Shown: positions 11,719 through 12,932 of the stretch, piece by piece | How positions within the stretch are numbered: position 1 is the stretch's first letter | Layout of the letters: each line of letters opens with the position of its first letter | The notes under the pieces: model-generated | Databases searched by the model: none | Told to the model about the DNA's origin: nothing | What the model saw: the letters and a program-made list of their open reading frames with translations, nothing else | Source of the DNA: Alphaproteobacteria bacterium | Lineage (GTDB): Bacteria > Pseudomonadota > Alphaproteobacteria > Micavibrionales > Micavibrionaceae | DNA length: 12,932 bases | Reading direction: 5' to 3' | Assembly (NCBI GenBank): GCA_023301785.1 | Contig: JALZUF010000053.1 | Coordinates: forward strand, 1-12,932 | Made by a program: the position numbers and the translations under genes

Positions 11719-12621
11719 ATGTTAAATTTCTCAAATGGTGGCCTGTCCTCTCTGAAGAAGATGGAAGGATGGCGCGCAAAGCTATATTTATGCGCGGCCA
11801 ATGTCGCCACGATTGGCTGGGGCCATGTCGTTAAAGAAGGCGAAAAGTCTGAAATCACAAAACTTGAAGGCGCAATTTTATTAAAGAACGATGTCCGCAC
11901 CTTCAGCGAACATGTCTGGGAGTGCTGCGAGGAAGGTGGCCGTATTCCTAGCCAGCATCAGTTTGATGCGATGGTGTGTCTGGCCTTCAACATCGGCAAG
12001 GCTGGCTTTTTAAGGTCATCAGTTCTGCGGCGGTTCATTAATAACGATGACGCGGGCGCGGCCAGCGCGTTCCTGCTTTGGAACAAAGTGCGCAAGCTTT
12101 GCCCTGAAACCAATGTGCGAAAGCTTCGCCCTTCCAGAACCCTGAACGCGCGCCGCATTGCCGAGTCGCGTATGTTCTTAATGGGCTATTATGACCAGAC
12201 GCCTTATGACTCGCTTGATGACAAAGGTGCTATGGCAGAACTGAAGATTTCAAGAAACCATTCAGCGGCTGATAATAACATCGCCGCAGGTGATAGCGAA
12301 ATTCGCCCCGACTTAAAGAACAGCCGAACCATGAAACAAACAGCCCTAGGCGGCGGCAGCGCTGCCATCACTGGCACCGCCGCAACTGTGACTGGCGTGA
12401 AGGTTGTTGCTGACCAAGTGGCCGCGTCATCGGAGTCGGTGAAGAAAGCTGTCGAAGTTACTGGCGAAGCTGCGACCGCAGCTGGCGAAACAATCACTGC
12501 GGTCAGCGCGCTGCCAGTGGTCATGTCTGTCATCATGGGAATAGGCGCAATTATTTCAATCATATCTTTCATCCTGGTTCGTAAGGCGCGCAAGGATGAT
12601 TGGCGGCGAGGAAGACGCTAA
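11719..12621 (+). CDS. GH24 lysozyme (endolysin) with C-terminal membrane anchor
   Basis: This 300-residue protein would cut peptidoglycan at lysis. Residues about 9-156 form a T4-type lysozyme: E16 (KKMEGW), C25 in the place of T4 Asp20, and T31 (ATIGWGH), the E-8-D/C-5-T triad. FDAMVCLAFNIG (82-93) and LNARRIAESRMFL (142-154) are also typical. From about 157 the protein is low-complexity and Ala/Thr-rich. It ends with one membrane helix (about 264-287, VMSVIMGIGAIISIISFILV) and a basic tail (RKARKDDWRRGRR). No N-terminal signal is seen. The anchor may hold the enzyme at the membrane until a holin acts. A short repeat lies at residues 123-141. Confidence 0.9.
   Translation: MLNFSNGGLSSLKKMEGWRAKLYLCAANVATIGWGHVVKEGEKSEITKLEGAILLKNDVRTFSEHVWECCEEGGRIPSQHQFDAMVCLAFNIGKAGFLRSSVLRRFINNDDAGAASAFLLWNKVRKLCPETNVRKLRPSRTLNARRIAESRMFLMGYYDQTPYDSLDDKGAMAELKISRNHSAADNNIAAGDSEIRPDLKNSRTMKQTALGGGSAAITGTAATVTGVKVVADQVAASSESVKKAVEVTGEAATAAGETITAVSALPVVMSVIMGIGAIISIISFILVRKARKDDWRRGRR
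12085..12141 (+). repeat. imperfect tandem repeat inside the lysozyme gene
   Basis: A 27-base unit (12085-12111) is followed by a related 30-base unit (12112-12141). They share GTGCG.AAGCTT.GCCCT and an ACC end. At the protein level they read KVRKLCPET (123-131) and NVRKLRPSRT (132-141). They sit just before the RRIAE segment, where T4-type lysozymes usually have one short loop. The reading frame is kept. Confidence 0.65.
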
Positions 12622-12911
12622 TGGCTTGGCCTGCTTGGATCGCGGCCCCCATAGCCCGCTGGGCGTCACGCCTTGCCGCACCCCTAGTTATTGGCGGAAC
12701 TATTTTAATGGCTCTGCTGGGAATGAAAAGGTCTGCGCGTAAGCAAGGGCAAAAAGAAGAAAGGCTGAAAACCCGTGCTGAAACGGCGGAAGCAGCAGCA
12801 TCGGAAGGAAAACAAAATGCAGAACGTCTACAAGAAATGTCTGACGCGCGGGCTGATGGCCCCCATCGCCGCGATGATATTATTGAACGGTTGCGCAACG
12901 GCGACACCTAA
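12621..12911 (+). CDS. Rz: Rz-like inner-membrane spanin subunit (i-spanin)
   Basis: This 96-residue protein has an N-terminal membrane segment at about residues 19-35 (AAPLVIGGTILMALLGM), then a charged region likely to form a coiled coil (KEERLKTRAETAEAAASEGK). This layout fits an i-spanin, which helps fuse the inner and outer membranes at the last step of lysis. The stronger argument is the lipoprotein frame that begins inside it (12817). ATG 12621 was chosen by its TAATG overlap with the lysozyme stop; the TTG at 12600 is rejected. The basic residues after the membrane segment are a mild mismatch with the expected topology, so a small holin-like protein is an alternative. Confidence 0.62.
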   Translation: MAWPAWIAAPIARWASRLAAPLVIGGTILMALLGMKRSARKQGQKEERLKTRAETAEAAASEGKQNAERLQEMSDARADGPHRRDDIIERLRNGDT

Positions 12912-12932
12912 ACCAATTATCATAAAAGAGCC
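12817..12932 (+). CDS. Rz1: Rz1-like lipoprotein (o-spanin), nested start, partial
   Basis: The frame opens at ATG 12817 with AAGGA 7 bases upstream (12805-12809), inside the Rz-like gene and in a different frame. It reads MQNVYKKCLTRGLMAPIAAM and then ILLNGCATATPKPIIIKE to the window end. Residues 1-25 form a lipoprotein signal peptide: basic start, hydrophobic core (APIAAMILL) and lipobox LNGC, with the acylated Cys at C26. Proline appears soon after, as in Rz1 proteins. An out-of-frame start within the Rz gene is a known arrangement of spanin pairs. The gene runs off the right edge, so its length is unknown. Confidence 0.75.
   Translation, partial: MQNVYKKCLTRGLMAPIAAMILLNGCATATPKPIIIKE

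Larger units (their letters stand above)
354..12932 (+). mobile_element. Mu-like transposable prophage, left part (right end not in window)
   Basis: Gene content and order match the early half of Mu-type phages: leftward repressor, divergent Ner-like regulator, DDE transposase A, ATPase B, Gam, GemA/gp16, Mor, then lysis genes. The left boundary is inferred from the tRNA and gene remnant to its left and from the TGGGACG repeats at 354, 373 (inverted) and 433. It is not confirmed by a target duplication, because the right end is absent. The transposase catalytic residues and the ATPase motifs are intact. The genes look undamaged, so this could be an active or recently active prophage. Confidence 0.9.

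Noticed and set aside
12204..12593. Minus-strand 129-codon frame opposite the lysozyme tail
   Set aside because: It is a mirror of the Ala/Thr-rich low-complexity segment, with no ribosome site, and runs against the lysis block.
1..12932. CRISPR array, insertion sequence other than the prophage, or restriction-modification pair
   Set aside because: No regularly spaced repeats with unique spacers are visible, there is no second transposase, and the methyltransferase has no endonuclease partner among its neighbours.

Overview
The window is the left end and early region of a transposable, Mu-like prophage, with a short piece of host chromosome at its left edge. The host is most likely an alphaproteobacterium. 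The phage carries a full-length GapR/DUF2312 gene, a nucleoid-protein family found almost only in that class. The small accessory proteins and the S24-type repressor also resemble those of alphaproteobacterial Mu-like phages. A genus cannot be named.

Left flank (1 to about 353): the first 22 bases match the 3' end of a tRNA exactly, from T55 to an encoded CCA. Next come several short palindromes around a TATAAT. A leftward reading frame (134-340) with one membrane segment looks like the tail of a host gene. Three copies of TGGGACG, two of them arms of a 10-bp inverted repeat, lie at 351-439. The phage end probably begins at the TG at 354, but the right end is outside the window, so this is not proven.

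Lysogeny module (443-1507, minus strand): an S24/LexA-like repressor with a probable self-cleavage site, followed by a one-pass membrane protein in the same transcription unit. A divergent control region (1508-1624) holds three operator-like repeats spaced 20 and 30 bp apart.

Early operon (1625-11614, plus strand): 24 closely packed genes, many joined by ATGA or TAATG overlaps. The order is a Ner-like regulator, three tiny proteins, the DDE transposase (A), the AAA+ target activator (B), two DNA-binding regulators, Gam, GapR, an adenine methyltransferase with a shortened N terminus, a run of small unknown proteins, GemA/gp16 and a Mor-type activator. A and B carry out replicative transposition, Gam probably shields DNA ends, GapR and GemA may act on DNA topology, and Mor should switch on the next gene block.

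Middle/lysis block (11615 to the end): a gap of about 100 bp with an inverted repeat, then a GH24 lysozyme with a C-terminal membrane anchor, an Rz-like inner-membrane protein, and an Rz1-like lipoprotein that starts inside the Rz-like gene in another frame and runs off the window. The head and tail genes would lie to the right.

Most of this is a recognisable Mu-like genome. The least usual points are the phage-borne gapR, the tRNA remnant and repeat structure at the left edge, the start of the methyltransferase gene, the anchored lysozyme with an internal duplication, and the cluster of tiny ORFs between ner and the transposase.
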